DNA of 64,000 nucleotides, taken from Micractinium sp. NFX-FRZ (lineage: Eukaryota > Chlorophyta > Trebouxiophyceae > Chlorellales > Chlorellaceae). The DNA lies in contig JAPTJF010000337.1 in NCBI GenBank assembly GCA_029339195.1, positions 1 through 64,000 on the forward strand, written 5' to 3'. Below the pieces are notes generated by a model. It saw only the letters and a program-made list of their open reading frames with translations. It made no database searches and was not told where the DNA came from. Below, piece after piece: positions 22,751 to 34,700 of this stretch; within the stretch, counting starts at the first letter, position 1, and every line of letters starts with the position of its first letter. The position numbers and the translations under genes were made by a program.

Positions 22751-25700
22751 TCAGGCCGGTTGCACTTGCACCACCTGCTGTGCGGGCTGCACCAAGGGCG
22801 GTGCCTGCTGCTCCTCCTCCTGCTGCCGCTGCTCCTGCTGCTGCCGCTGCTCGTGCTGCGCCGGCAGCGGCGCCGCCGCCTGCCGCCCAGGCGGCTCTGC
22901 TGCCGCTGGCTGCTGGCGCTGGGCCGCGATGCTGCTGGCTAGTGTGGCTAGTAGGTCTGAAAGACTCGCAGAGCTGGGGGGCAGCACAGGGCCTGCTGCC
23001 TGGCTGGCAGCGCCGCCCTGGGGTGCCGGCGCCGGCATCGGCACCTGCAGCAGCTGCTGCTGCAGCAGCTGCAGCAGCGTCAGCGGCTGCACTGACGCCA
23101 GCGCCTGCAGTTGAGCCTCGTGCCCCGCCGGCGCCGGCGCAGGCTTGCCGGGCTGCTGCAACGCCGCTGGCATTGGCTGCTGCCGCTGCTGCTCTGCTCC
23201 TGCCACCGCGGCTGCGCCCACGCTGTTCTCCTTGCCCGCGCCCTCGGCAGGCTGCGGCAGAAGGCTGGCGGGGAGGGGCCCCGAGCGCTGGCGGCTCGGG
23301 ACAGGGAGGCCTGAGAAAGGATGCCAGCTGGGGCCGCCGTTGCCTTCCCCGCCTCCGCCCGCTGCCTGCCGCTTGCGTGGCGGCGCCAGCTGCTCCTCCT
23401 TCCCTGCCGCCCCGTCCTCCCCACCAAGTGCCTCCCCATCTTCTGCCCCATCCACTGCAAAGCGTGCGCGCCGGCGGGGGCGCAGCGAGGGGCCGGCCGC
23501 CCCTGCCGCTGCCTCCTGCTGCTCTTGAGGTTCGCCTTGGAGCGCAATCAGGGTGGAAATGACGAGCCTGTGGCAGAGGCAGGGCAGGGCAGGGGAGGGC
23601 AAGTGTGAGCAGGGGTGAGCAGGGCAGGGGTGGTGGGAGGCACAAGCGAGTGTGACGGCGTGACCGGTACCAAAAAAGGCCTCGAGTATAAGAGGCAGCA
23701 TACAGCATGGGCGGGCTTGGGGTGGCTGGCACGAAGTTCACCCTAAGCGGAGAGCACCCGGGTGCGAGCCGCTGCACTCAAAACCTGCGGAAGTCCACGG
23801 GCATGCCAGCATCTGGAGTCCAAGAGCATTGCAGGGGAGGCGCCTGCCACTCACTCTGTATCCTCGTGCATGGGCTCTGCCTCCTCCTGCTCCTGCTCTC
23901 GCTCCTGCTCCCGCTGCTCCTGCTGCGCCGCCCGCGGCCGCTGGGGCGGCGGCGGCATCGCCTCATGAGACGCCTTGCGAGCCAGCCGCCGCTGCGGCGG
24001 CTGCTGCGGCGGCTGGGGCGGGAGATAGCCGCTGGCGTAGGGCTGCGCGCGCTGCGCCTGCTGCGCCTGCTGCAGCCCAGGCTGTGCCTGCTGCGCCGGC
24101 TGCTGCGGGCGCGACAGCGCCTGCCACAGCGCCTCCCGCTGCCGCCCCAGCGCCTGCTGCACCCGCAGCAGGGCCATCACGCTTTCCGCCAGCGCCATTT
24201 CCTGTGCCGCCACCGATGCATCAAACTCGGGGGGCAGGGGCTGGCTCAGCACCTGCAGCGCCTGCAGCCCCGCTGGTATCCCAGAAGACTGCGCATGCTG
24301 CCACGCCCCTGCCCCTTGCAGGTGGGGAGGCAGCAGGGCTGCTGCCGCGGATGTGGCCGCCGACGGCGGCGGCGGAAGCCCTCCAAAAGCGGCAAGCTCG
24401 GGCGGCAGGCTGGCTCCAGGCCACGGCGGCGGCACGTGGCCAGCTGGCAGGGGCAGGCTGAGGCCAGGCAGGATGCCTGGCGGCACCGAAGCTGCTGCTC
24501 CCGGGAGCGCCGGCGGCCCAAAGGGCAGCGGGAGGCCAAAGAAGGGAGAGGGCGGGGGCATCAAGGCAGGCGCGCAGCCTGGCAGCGGGGGGAGCCCTGC
24601 ACTCGTCGCTGCTGCTGCCGCCGCCGCTGCCAGAGGATCGGAGGGCAGGGGCGGCGCCAGGAAGGCAGGCGGGGCCAGGCCTGCCAGCCAGGGAGCTGCC
24701 CGCGATTGCCGGTGGTTATGGGCATGCGCTGCCGCCTCGTCTACTGCCGCAGTGGGCTGCGTGCTGGCCACCCCAGCCGCAGTGCTTGCCGGCGCCGCCG
24801 TCTTGGGCAGCCCGCTGGCGGCGCCGGCGCCGGAGGCCTCTCCTGGGGCCCCCGACGACGCGCCAAACAGCTTCTGCTGCAGCAGCGCCAGGCCTGCTGT
24901 GCCAGAAGGTGGCAGCTCGCCATCGCCGTCGCGAAACAGCGGCAGCTGCGCTGCGCCCGGCTGCTGCGCCGCTCCCGTCGCTGCAGCGTGGCCGCCAGAG
25001 CCCAGGAATGCCAGGACCAGGACAGCCTCCAACCCGCTGCAGGGCATGTGGCAGGTCAGGCGGGTGGTTAGCAGGAAGGGAAAACGTGAGGCAGGAAAGG
25101 AAGTGGTTAGGGAAACAAACACCGGCAGAACACGTGCAACGAGCATGTGCAGGCAGGGTGCGAGCCAGGTTGGGCCACGCCAGCAAGCAGCGAACAAGTT
25201 ACGGCGGAACATGAGCAAAGCATGCGGGCTGCTGGCAGCACCCAACAGCACAGCGGGACACAGCGGGCGGCAGCCCAGCAGGCACAGCAGGCGACAGCTG
25301 GCGGCAGCACCCACGTGTGCAGCGAGTCCAGCTCATCAACTGTGATTGCTGCAGTGGGCGGGGCGGGGTTGCTGCTGGCGCTGCCGTCGGCGGGGGCACT
25401 GGCGCCAGCGCCGCCGCCGGCGACGCCCTCCTCCCGCTCCCCCTGCCCCTTCTGCCCGCCATCTTTCTCGCGCTGGGCCGCCTGCTCCCCGTTTTGCTGC
25501 TGCGCTGCCACCAAGTCTCCCTGCTCCCCCTTCTCCACCTCCTGCTGCTGCTGCTGCTGCTCCTGTAACCTGCACCGCAGCGCACCCAGCGTGGCCCGCA
25601 TCTGCTGCACCGCATCTGCCGCCTGAGCTGGGCTGGAGAAATGGGTCACAGAAGAGCTTCCGGAACCACGGGTGGGGATCAACCCAGCCGCAGCCGCCGG

Positions 25701-26183
25701 CACGTGCTCAGTGCCGCCCCCGCCGTTGACACCTGCAACCTGAGCGGCAGCGGTCTCTGGGTGCTGCGATGTGCTGGCTGGCACCGGCTGCGGGGGCGGG
25801 TCTGCAAGGTTGGAGAGGTCGGGGGGCAGGGAGGGGTGGCTTGGCAGCAGGATGGGGTGGGATGAACACGCCGGGCAGCTGCACTCGCAGCTCGACTCAA
25901 CAGGTGCCTGCATGCCAACCCTTGTCCCAGCTCAAAACCCATCCGCCTGCCGTCAGCTCGCCAGCGGCACACATTCCCACCAGCCCCTACCTAATATTTT
26001 TGTGTTCATGTTGGCACAGCCTGGAGCCTCGATGCCAGCAGGCTCTGCCGCCGCTGCCGGCTCGCTGCCGGCGGCAGCACAAGTGGCCGGAGTTGCCTCT
26101 CCCGCTGACGGCGCGGTTGTGCAAGCACCTAGCTGCTGGCCATCCGCGGCCACAGCGTCACCAGCAGCATCAAACCCAGCCAT
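22751..26183 (-). CDS. Gln/Ala/Pro-rich protein of unknown function, possibly nuclear
   Basis: Four exons on the minus strand: 26183-25991, 25801-25315, 25036-23855, 23567-22751; 892 aa. All junctions are GT-AG and phases match. There is no recognised catalytic domain. Composition is Ala/Gln/Pro/Gly-rich with a glutamine run and coiled-coil-like segments (AADAVQQMRATLGALRCRLQ; ALAESVMALLRVQQALGRQR), a Pro-rich centre, and basic clusters (RPRRRARF, PPRKRQ, RRLARK) that could be nuclear localisation signals. The C-terminal third is Gln/Leu-rich (LLQLLQQQLLQ). Such proteins are often transcriptional co-regulators or RNA-granule scaffolds, but that is inference. The start is the first in-frame ATG. 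Confidence 0.7.
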
Positions 26184-26818
26184 ATTTCATCTGCTGCGCA
26201 GTGCAGGGAGGGAGGGTCACAGGGCGGAGGCCCGCTGAGTTGCCCGGAGCGCGCTTGAGCGTTGCTACTGGCGACCCGGCGTGCGAGCACCGATACCCAT
26301 ACCTGGACGCCACGGGGGGGCCGCAACGGTGGAGTGGGAGTGGTATTTTCCCCGGACCCTCTGGACCACTGCGCACACACGCACGAGACCTGCACGGTGC
26401 GAAGCTTAGCGACGAGCGGAAGAGGTTGTTGCAGGAGATCCTTCAGCTCGCGCGACACAGGCGGCGAGATACCCTCTGCCTCCACACGGTCCCCGCCTTT
26501 CCTTTGCTCCTCTTAGTCACACTCGCTTTGCTCCTTCTTGTTACACCCGCAAATGAATGTCCATGCGAGTGAGGGCAGGGCGCAGGGGCCGACCGCTCAG
26601 GATAAGTTGAGTGGAGCGTGCGGCGGCGACGGCGGCTCGTGAAGCAGCCGCTCGGTACAACAACGCCGCTCCGAGCATGTTTGGCTGGGGTTGGCTCACC
26701 CGCCGCCGTGGGGAGGGCGGTGGTGCCCCAGGCTGCTTTGTTCCACTGCAGCCCTCCACACGTGGCGGCCAGTGACTGAAGATACTGTCGTGCGGCTGCT
26801 GCTGAAGCTTCCCGCCGA
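26184..26818. other. Intergenic region between two minus-strand genes
   Basis: Holds the 3' UTR of the LSM14 gene and the promoter/5' UTR of the Gln/Ala/Pro-rich gene. No gene seen in it. Confidence 0.5.
26541..26545 (-). terminator. Candidate TGTAA poly(A) signal of the LSM14 gene
   Basis: TTACA on + (TGTAA on -), 274 nt past the LSM14 stop codon. Position fits an algal 3' UTR; use is inferred. Confidence 0.4.
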
Positions 26819-29800
26819 TCAGGCCGCCATCTGCTGCTGGCCGCCGCGCCCCCGGCCGCCGCGGCCCTGCAGCAGGCAACGGGGGGGACAGTGTGCAGGG
26901 TGCAGCCGGTTGGGAGCAACCCAGCAGCTGGGGCACGGCCAGTACCACCTCAAGCAGACGGCAGACGCACGCGTGCGAGCGTGCGAAAGCTGACGCACAA
27001 ACAAACATCCTGGTTGGCTGCCGTGCCCCACACACCAGCACAGCGCCTCTCCCCGCCCGCCGCCGTCCCTCGCTTTCTTGTTCACTCACTCACCCGGCCG
27101 CCGCCGCCGCCGTAGTAGCCGCGTCCCCGGCCGCGCCCGCGGTAGCCCCGGCCCGCCGCGCGCCCCACCCCGCCAAATGTCTCAATGTCCACCTTGCGCT
27201 GGGCGGCCATCTTGGAGCGCCAGTCGTTCTGGCCGCCTGCAGGAAGACAGAGCGGACAGCGGGGGGGAGGGGAGGGTGGGATGAGCAATTTGCTGCAGGA
27301 GTACACGCGAAAGCACTTGAACGTTGTCCCCACCGCCCGGGCAGTACCGACCTCCCTAGCTCCCCACCCTGAGCGTTCACACCCGTCCTCCACACAAGGT
27401 CTACACAAGGTCTTCACACCCCTCGTCTGAGAGAACAACACCTCTGCTCACCGCAGTCGATGCCCAGGCGCTCCAGGTGCTCCCCCCCGTCCCTACTGTG
27501 CGTCCCCTCCACACCCAGAAGTGCCTCCCCCCCGTCCACACCGTGCGTACCCCCCACTTCAGTGCCAACTGATCTCTAATCCCTTCTCAGCTGGCTGCTC
27601 ACCGTCGTCAATGGCCAGGCGCTCCAGGGTGTCGCACGACAGCTGGTCAAAGAAGTCGTCTTTCTTGTAAGACGCCTGGGCGGGCGCCACCGGGATCTGC
27701 ACGGTGGGGGGCAGTGGGTGAGGGAGGAGGGGCATGCCGGGTAAGAGGTGGGAGAAGGGGGTGGCATGAAGGGTAGGGGTGGTGCGGCTGTTGGGCGTAT
27801 GGGCACGAATGCAGGCAGCCTAGCCAGCCGCCGCGGGAAGGTTGATAGTGCGGGCAGGCAGCAACGGCAGGGGCTGCGCCACTCACGTGCTCCTCCTCCG
27901 CCTCCCTCTCCAGGGCATCCTTGTTGAACCGCTTGAGCGCCTCCTCAAAGTTAAACTCCTCCTGCCAAACAAGAAGAAAGAAGGAAGGGGGGCGGGGGAC
28001 AGAGGGTTGGGACGAAACAAAGCCACGGTCACTTGCGATTCTTCAACTCTGTTGGGCCGCTTGAGCGCCTCCTCAAAGTTGAACTCCTCCTGCAGCTGAA
28101 GGAAGAGGAGAACGTGACAAAAACCCACGGAGCTGTGAACAGTGCCCACGCACGCAGGGGCCTGATAGCTGCGGCGGTGGACACAGCAAGCCCTGCCCCC
28201 CCCGCTGTTAAAACAACACATGTTTGCAGCCTGCACGAGGAGGAGAGGCAGCACCCAGCTGTGGCAGCAACATGGACACAGCAAGTAGAGCACGCGGTGC
28301 CCCACCCCCTGTTGGGGAGCCCACACACCTTGGGCACCTCCACCGGCGGGGCGCGGGGGATCTGCTGCTGCTGCTGGCCGCCGCGGCCGCCGGGGCCGCC
28401 GCGCTGCTGCTGCTGGCCGTGCTGGCCGTGCTGGGCATGCTGGTTGTATGACGGGCCACCTGGGCCGCGGCCGCCGCCACGGCCGCCGCGCGGGGGCGGG
28501 GGCCCGCGGCCGCCGGCGGCGTGCGCGTAGGAGGAGGGAGGCGGCCGCTGCAGGGGGGAGCCACCCATGGCGCCGTTGCCGGCACCCATCGGCGCAATTG
28601 CAACGGTGGGCGCAGGCGCGGGGGCGGGCTGCCCAGGCGCCCCCGCATGCGGCGGCGGGGGCCCCGACGGCGGCGGCGGGCCCCAGGGGCTGCTGCCAAA
28701 TGGCGGCGGGCCGCCAGGCGGCGGCGGCGCGCCGTACGGCTGCCCGGGGGAAGGCGGCGGGCCCCAGGGGCTGGCGGCACCGGGGGGAGGCGGCGGCGGG
28801 GGGCCTGCCGACACAATGGCAGGGTCCTGGAAGCCCATGGGCGGCTGCGGCGGGGGCGCAGGTGCCGCAGGGGGCGGCGGCTGCACAACCGTCAACTCCT
28901 TGATCTCAGAGCCTGCAAGGCGGGGTGGGCAGGCAGCAGGCACAGCGCGGCCGCAGCGGCGGCGGGTCAGGGGTGGGGCGAGTGGGCGGCAGCAGGGGTG
29001 GGAGGTGCTGGGCGCACGTTGCCAGTTGTGAGAATTGCCCGGTGACATCAAACGCTAGTGATGAGCACGACAGGCAACAGTGGCAACGAGGGCAGCAGGG
29101 TGGCAGCGGCCACAGCGACAGAAGCGACAGTGGGAGCAACCGCAACCGGCACTCCAGCCGCCACAGCAGAGCGGGCAACAGCAGGCGCAGGGGCAGCCGT
29201 GCGTAAGGAGCAGGGTGCGCTGGCCAAAGACGGCAGCAGCACCAGCAGGAGCCAGCAAGACAGGACCAGAAACCAGCGGGCCCTGCACAGCAGCAGCACC
29301 GGCGAGCAGCAGACACATGTGCAGGTGCCAGGTGTGGCAAACAGTCGCCCTTGAAGACGACGTGCTCATGGTATACTCAACTACAGCAGAGCGGGCAACC
29401 CAACATGGCAGGGGCAGGGGCAGCAGCAGCAGACTTGTGCAGGATTGCGACCCACGGGCCATGGGTGGGAAGCAAGTGACGGAGAGGCGCCTCACCCTTG
29501 AACACCACGTACTCGAACACCTGGTCGCTGGGGGGCACCTCGTTGTCCTTGCGCCGCCCCTCCGTGCCAAAGCAGCGCACTGCAGGGATGGAAGAACGTT
29601 TCGGGAGTGAGTGTGCAGAGGCAGCACCACGGCGAGCTTGCATACTGCTGGCATGCTGCGCTGCCTTGGGGTGGGGCTGAGGGTTGCTGAGATCAGCACT
29701 GGAGCGCGGCGGCTGCACCATTGCTGTGGCTACCACCGACTGCAATAACGACTGCAAAACCTCTGCAAACACTGCCGCCTCCTGGGGGCTTCACTGCAGC

Positions 29801-30529
29801 CTGCATCCCCTTTGCATTGCCTCACCATTGGAGAGGGCGATGGTGGAGTTGGGCATATCAATGGTGAAGAGGGTGCCCTGTAAAGCAAGGGAAGGCAAAC
29901 CCCAGGGGGGACAAGGCGGGAAGCAGCGCGTCGGTGCGGTGCAGCAGACTGGCCTGCCGCAGCAATCAATCTGGGCAGCACTAGTACTGGGCAGCAACGG
30001 TACGGAACCTACAGTGGGGACCAACCACAGGTGCAGCTGCTGCCAGACAGCGCGCTGCCGGCCGAGCCGAGTGTGCGCCGATGCCAGGGCGGCGGCAAGA
30101 GCCGGGCGGCCTGATCACCGAGCCGCCCGCCCGGCACTTGCTTCCCTCGGCGCGATCCCGTCGCCCTACCGACGCCCAATCTGCCCTGCTGTGCCGGCAG
30201 CAAGGGGACGGTCTGTGGCGTGCGCAGGACCGTGCAGCCCATTCCACCTGCCTCCAGCACGGTCTCCTGCCCACCAACCCTCCGACACGATGCACGGGTC
30301 CCCGATGCTGCCACAGGGCCTCACCTCATACCGGATTTCGCCGTGGCTCACAAGGCTCTGCACCAAGTTTGCGAGGGGGCAACGGGGTGGGTTGAGGGGT
30401 TGTTTGGGAGCTGCCGCAGCCTGTGCAGGGGCCGGCCAGGCAGACCGCGCTGCCGCCCGAAACACGCGGTCCTGAACCCACCATAAGCGACCCGATGAAC
30501 GGGAGGCCATCTCCTCCCGTCTCCGCCAT
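26819..30529 (-). CDS. DCP5: LSM14/RAP55/DCP5-type mRNA decapping and translational repression factor
   Basis: Nine exons on the minus strand: 30529-30482, 30357-30325, 29877-29826, 29579-29496, 28912-28329, 27961-27887, 27696-27603, 27236-27094, 26866-26819; 386 aa. The family binds mRNA and decapping/P-body partners and represses translation. Seen in order: LSM domain (FIGSLMSLVSHGEIRYEG, then LFTIDMPNSTIALSNV and VFEYVVFKGSEIKELTVV, residues ~10-82), a Pro/Gly/Gln-rich linker with RGG (~83-267), the FDF box FNFEEALKRFNK (268-292), an FFD box KKDDFFDQLS (exon 7), a TFG-type box with TFGGVGRAAGRG, and C-terminal RGG repeats ending GRGGRGRGGQQQMAA. The complete module order makes the family call firm. 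Exon 1 is only 16 codons. Introns contain echo copies of exon 6 and of the exon 7 end. Confidence 0.92.
28040..28096 (-). repeat. Pseudo-exon copy of the FDF-box exon
   Basis: An acceptor plus the first ~43 nt of the FDF exon are duplicated upstream of the real exon 6 (EEFNFEEALKR is kept), then diverge where FNKDALERE should follow. No consensus donor ends it in the right phase, so I treat it as an intronic echo rather than an exon. A second echo, of the exon 7 end, lies near 27449-27482. Confidence 0.8.
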
Positions 30530-31718
30530 CTTTGCAGGCTTGCTGAGCGAAGGAAACACGCTGGAGCACGGCTGGGCGCAGAAGGACATGTGGCCTGCGC
30601 GGCATGCACAGCGCTCGGTCGGCGGCGGATGCGGATGCGGCGGCGCGTCTGCATACAGCTGCTGCCTTTCCCATGGGTCTATACTACGGTTCAGAAACAG
30701 GATCACCACAAGTAAGTTCAAAGGTTGGGATCCAGGACCAGGCGCAGAGAGTGCTTTGCACCATCGGCCTTTGTACTGCCGCGCATGAGGCGCAGTCAGG
30801 CCTCTGGAATGCGGTGCAGAGGCTTGGTGTGCCAAGTGAGGTGAAGCGGCACAGGGTGCCAACACAAACTATGCCAGCGTAGAACCGAATGTACGACGCT
30901 GGATGCATGCGTACGCCACCCTGGCATTCCAAGGCCATTGCTCCTGAGCACTAATTGGGCATGCGAGGCCAGTGCGGCTTTGTGCCTTGGTACTGGTCCA
31001 GTAGACAGGAAAAACTGCATGCAGCCTGGAACCAGGTCCCTGCAATGGCTTCAAAAAAAGATGTCCAGCCTGTGTACCTCCCTTGCTGACCCGTCCCCGG
31101 CTGACCCGTCCCCCGCTCCCTCGCTGACCTAACTCCTCCTCCATCGCTGACCCGTTGCCTCTTGGATTAGGGCTGCACTGGTGAATGGATGAATGCGCCC
31201 CTCCCGTTGCGATTGGACAGGGGTCGAGAGCATGGCCGGCCAGCTGGCTTGCAGGCGAGTTGGAGCGCTTGCATGGTTTGCACATCCCTGGCGTTGGACG
31301 CGGTGCTACTCAGCGGCTGATAGAGCCACGCCGCTATGTGCTGTGGGGTCAGGGCAGGAAGGTCGCCACTTTACCAGTTCGAAACTACAGCACATATATC
31401 ATATTCAGCCCCACAAGGGAGAGGCAGAGGGCGGAAGTCGAAGCAGGCAGACGGGCGCTGGAAGGGCGGCGCGCCGCGGCGCCGGGCGGCTGCCTAGATG
31501 CCTCCCAAGTGCGTAGGCAGAGTGCTCGCTCTGCTCGACAATTCCCAGCATTGCAGCATACACAAAACTGGCAGGGGGCGGCCTGGCTGCTGCTGCATTG
31601 CCTCACGTTGGCCATCTGGCGCGCTGCGACCTCCGTCACGACTGCCCCCCCGACTCTGGACTCTAGTCTTCTCCTCCTCTGGCGCCCCAGATCGCCTCGT
31701 GCTGCCCCCCGACGCTGA
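30530..31718. other. Divergent promoter region between LSM14 and phospholipase B-like genes
   Basis: 1.19 kb between two divergent starts. No gene seen. It contains a short cluster of GCTGACCCGT-type repeats at about 31083-31157 (four imperfect copies) and is less GC-rich than the exons. Confidence 0.5.
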
Positions 31719-34700
31719 ATGGCGCGCCGGGCCGCCATGTGGAGGAGCCTGCTCACCCTGCTTCTCGCCGCCCATGTGGTCGGGGCGCTGTCTCTGCGGC
31801 TCCCCTTCCTGAACGAGCCGTGCGCCGATCTCCGAACAGGCAGCGTGCAGCGAGGCGCCGATGGGGGCTGGAGCTTCTTACCCAGCGCGCAGGGTGAGCG
31901 CCGTGGGCGGCGGTGCGGCGGTGCGGCGGCTCGGCCGCAGCCATGGGTCCCTGCCACGGGGCTGCCGCCCGGCAACAATATCAAGATCCCTTGGAAACGA
32001 CAATTCAGAAGCAGACCATACGTGCCAAAGCAGCTGCCCTGCCGCTGCGTTGCCTACGTCGCCATGCAGCCCCGCAACCGCTGCCACCAACTGCTGCTGC
32101 CTGCCGCTGCCGCCTGCCGTTGCCGCCCCCACCCTCCATCTGCAGGTGGTGTGGCCTGGGGCTCCTACATCGATGGCCTGCACACCACCTCCAACTTTGG
32201 ACAGCTGCGGGTCAGCACCAGCGGCAATTACTCTGACGCAGACCAGCTGTTCGGTGCTGGCTGGCTTGAGGTGGGTGCCGGGCAAACCTTGGCAGGCGGG
32301 GCCGGAAGGTAGCGGGATGAACACCGCCACCACAGCATTCTTGTGATCTGGAAAGGTAGAAGAAGGCCAAGTTTTGAGGCAGAGTCACGGTAAAGGTTGG
32401 GTGCCCGTCGCCCGCGCAGCTGATCTCAAGAGCATTGCATTGTACTGCTGCACCTCCCTTCTGCAGGGTTACCTCACTGCCAGCCGTATCTGGGACAACT
32501 GGGTGAATATGAGGTGAGGGGGAGGAGCAGGAAGGAGTTGTGGGCTGGCGGGTTCAGTCTGGAGCAGCGGGGGCAGGAAGCACAGGGCAGGGCGGCTGTG
32601 GAGGCTTGGTTGTGCACGTGGGCGGGCACCCGGGGAGAAGGCAGATGCACATGGCCAGCCGAAGAGCCACCTTCTTCTGCCTGCCTGCCCGATGTCCCCA
32701 CCACCTGCCATCTTGCCCGCCGCTGGGCTGCCCTGCCCGCAGGGATTACTTTCTCCACGGCATGGGTGCTGAGGTGGAGCAACCAATGAAGTGGTGGGTG
32801 CTGGCCTCACTTTAGTATGTGTGCTGTGCCTCCTGCTCTTTCCCTCTCACGCTTGGCCAGCCTGTCTGCAACGGTGCCGCCAGCACCGCAATCTGCCCGC
32901 TGCCAGCAACGCCTGCTAGACCGGCTGGGAGTGTGTGTGTTTCTGCAGCAGGCAGCGGATGGGCCCCTGCCCTGCTCAAGAGGCGCCCTTGCCACCTGAG
33001 GCCGGCAACCCTGTGCTGCCCCGGCGAGCACCCCAGGGTGGTGCTGCTGCTGCATCACTGGGCGCCTGACGCCGGCGCTGCTGCTGCTGCTGCTGCTGGG
33101 CTGCTGCTGCTGCTGCTGGGCTGCTGGGCTGCTGCTGCTGCTGCTGGTGCTGCTGCTGCTGCTGCTGACGCCGGTGCTGCTGCGCTGCCACCCGTGCAGG
33201 ATTGAGGAGCAGGATCGGTGGGTGCGGGCGCAGTGCGAGCGCGGGGCGGGGCAGGACGGCGAGCAGAAGGATGCCCGCTTTTGGCAGGTGGGTGCTGCAG
33301 GGGGCGCTGTAGAGGGCAGGCAGGGTGGGCGAGGCTCATTGCAGCTTTTCTGGTGGAGTGGAGTGCAGCAGGTGGGCTGGAGCAGTCCAGGACAGCTGGC
33401 AACAGGACAGCTGGCCGCTGCGCGCTGTTCGAAACCGCTGCCGCGTGTTTGCACACGCGGTTGTGCTCCCCTTGGTGTGCTCAGCCACACCCCCACACCC
33501 GCTGCCCGCTCCCCCCTTGCCCCCCTTGCCCCGGCTGTGCAGTCTGTCTGCCTCCTGCTGCAGCAGTTTGACGGGCTGAAGGCCGGCTACCGCGCCGCTG
33601 CATCCGAGGCCAGCAACGCTGATGCGGTCGGCGACATGAGCGACTGGGTGGGTGGGCGGGCGCGGTTTGAAAACCGTTTTGAGCTGTCTGTTGCCGCTCG
33701 CTCCCACCCTTGCTCTGCACACCTACCCAATCGTCCCTGTGTGCCCGCACTTCTGTGTGCGGCACACCTTGCCTGCCACTCACCTGACATCCCACATACT
33801 GGCATGTCATGTACCCCCACAGGACTTTCTGTTCCTGGAGTCCAACGGCTGTCACTAAATCATGCTTCACAAACCCTGCAGGGTTCCTGTTCTCGGAATT
33901 TAGTTGGGTGCATCTAACGGCGACTCCGTGCTCGCTCTGCAGGACTTTCTGTTCCTGGAGTCCAACGGCGACCTGTACGACATCATCGACGCCCAGCAAC
34001 CAGACCAGCGGCCCAGCTGGGTGCAGGGCGCCGCAGGGTGAGCCCCCGCTGCCGCCACGCTGCCTGCTCTGCCGCTAGCGAGCTGCCCACCCGGGGGTCG
34101 GTAGCACGGCTGCACTGCACCGCACTGCCGCCTTCTGCCCTTGCCTCTGGCCTGGTCACCATGTGGTAATGGCGTGATGCTCACCGTGCATTGCATTGGT
34201 CCCTGCGCCTCCTGTTGCCGCCCCTGGGCCGAGGAAAGGGAAGAGGGATATGCCCTCCCCGCTCCCTTGCGGCACTGCCCTGCAGGCCCCCCATGCGCAC
34301 GCAATGCACCGAGCACCTGCCGCCGACTGCCCGTGCCTGCCTGCCTTGCCGGCATGCACTGCGCACTGCCAAGCCGTGCAGCCGAGCTGAGCAGTACTGT
34401 GCCGTGCCGCTTTGCCCACCCCCCTGGTCGCTGCCCCCTGCAGGCCCTCCATCCCCACGCTGCACCGCAAGACCGGCGGGCGCCACTGGGGCGCTCTGGA
34501 GGAGGCCAATCGGCAGGACCCGCGGGCCGCGGCCGCCAAGCTCTTCTCAAAGGTACCGCTGGGGGGGGGACTGGTCGCATTTTTACAACGCCCCCTGTGT
34601 GTCATCCCGGCCTTCCCACAGCCATCCATCCAGCCCACCTCTGAAGACTAGCCGTTGCACCCTCCCTATGGCTTCCCGCCAGCCCACCCAGCGGCAGCCC

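Noticed and set aside
22365..23777. Very long minus-strand ORF (470 codons) overlapping the last exon of the Gln/Ala/Pro-rich gene
   Set aside because: Reads through intron and 3' UTR in another frame; typical of open shadow frames in GC-rich DNA.
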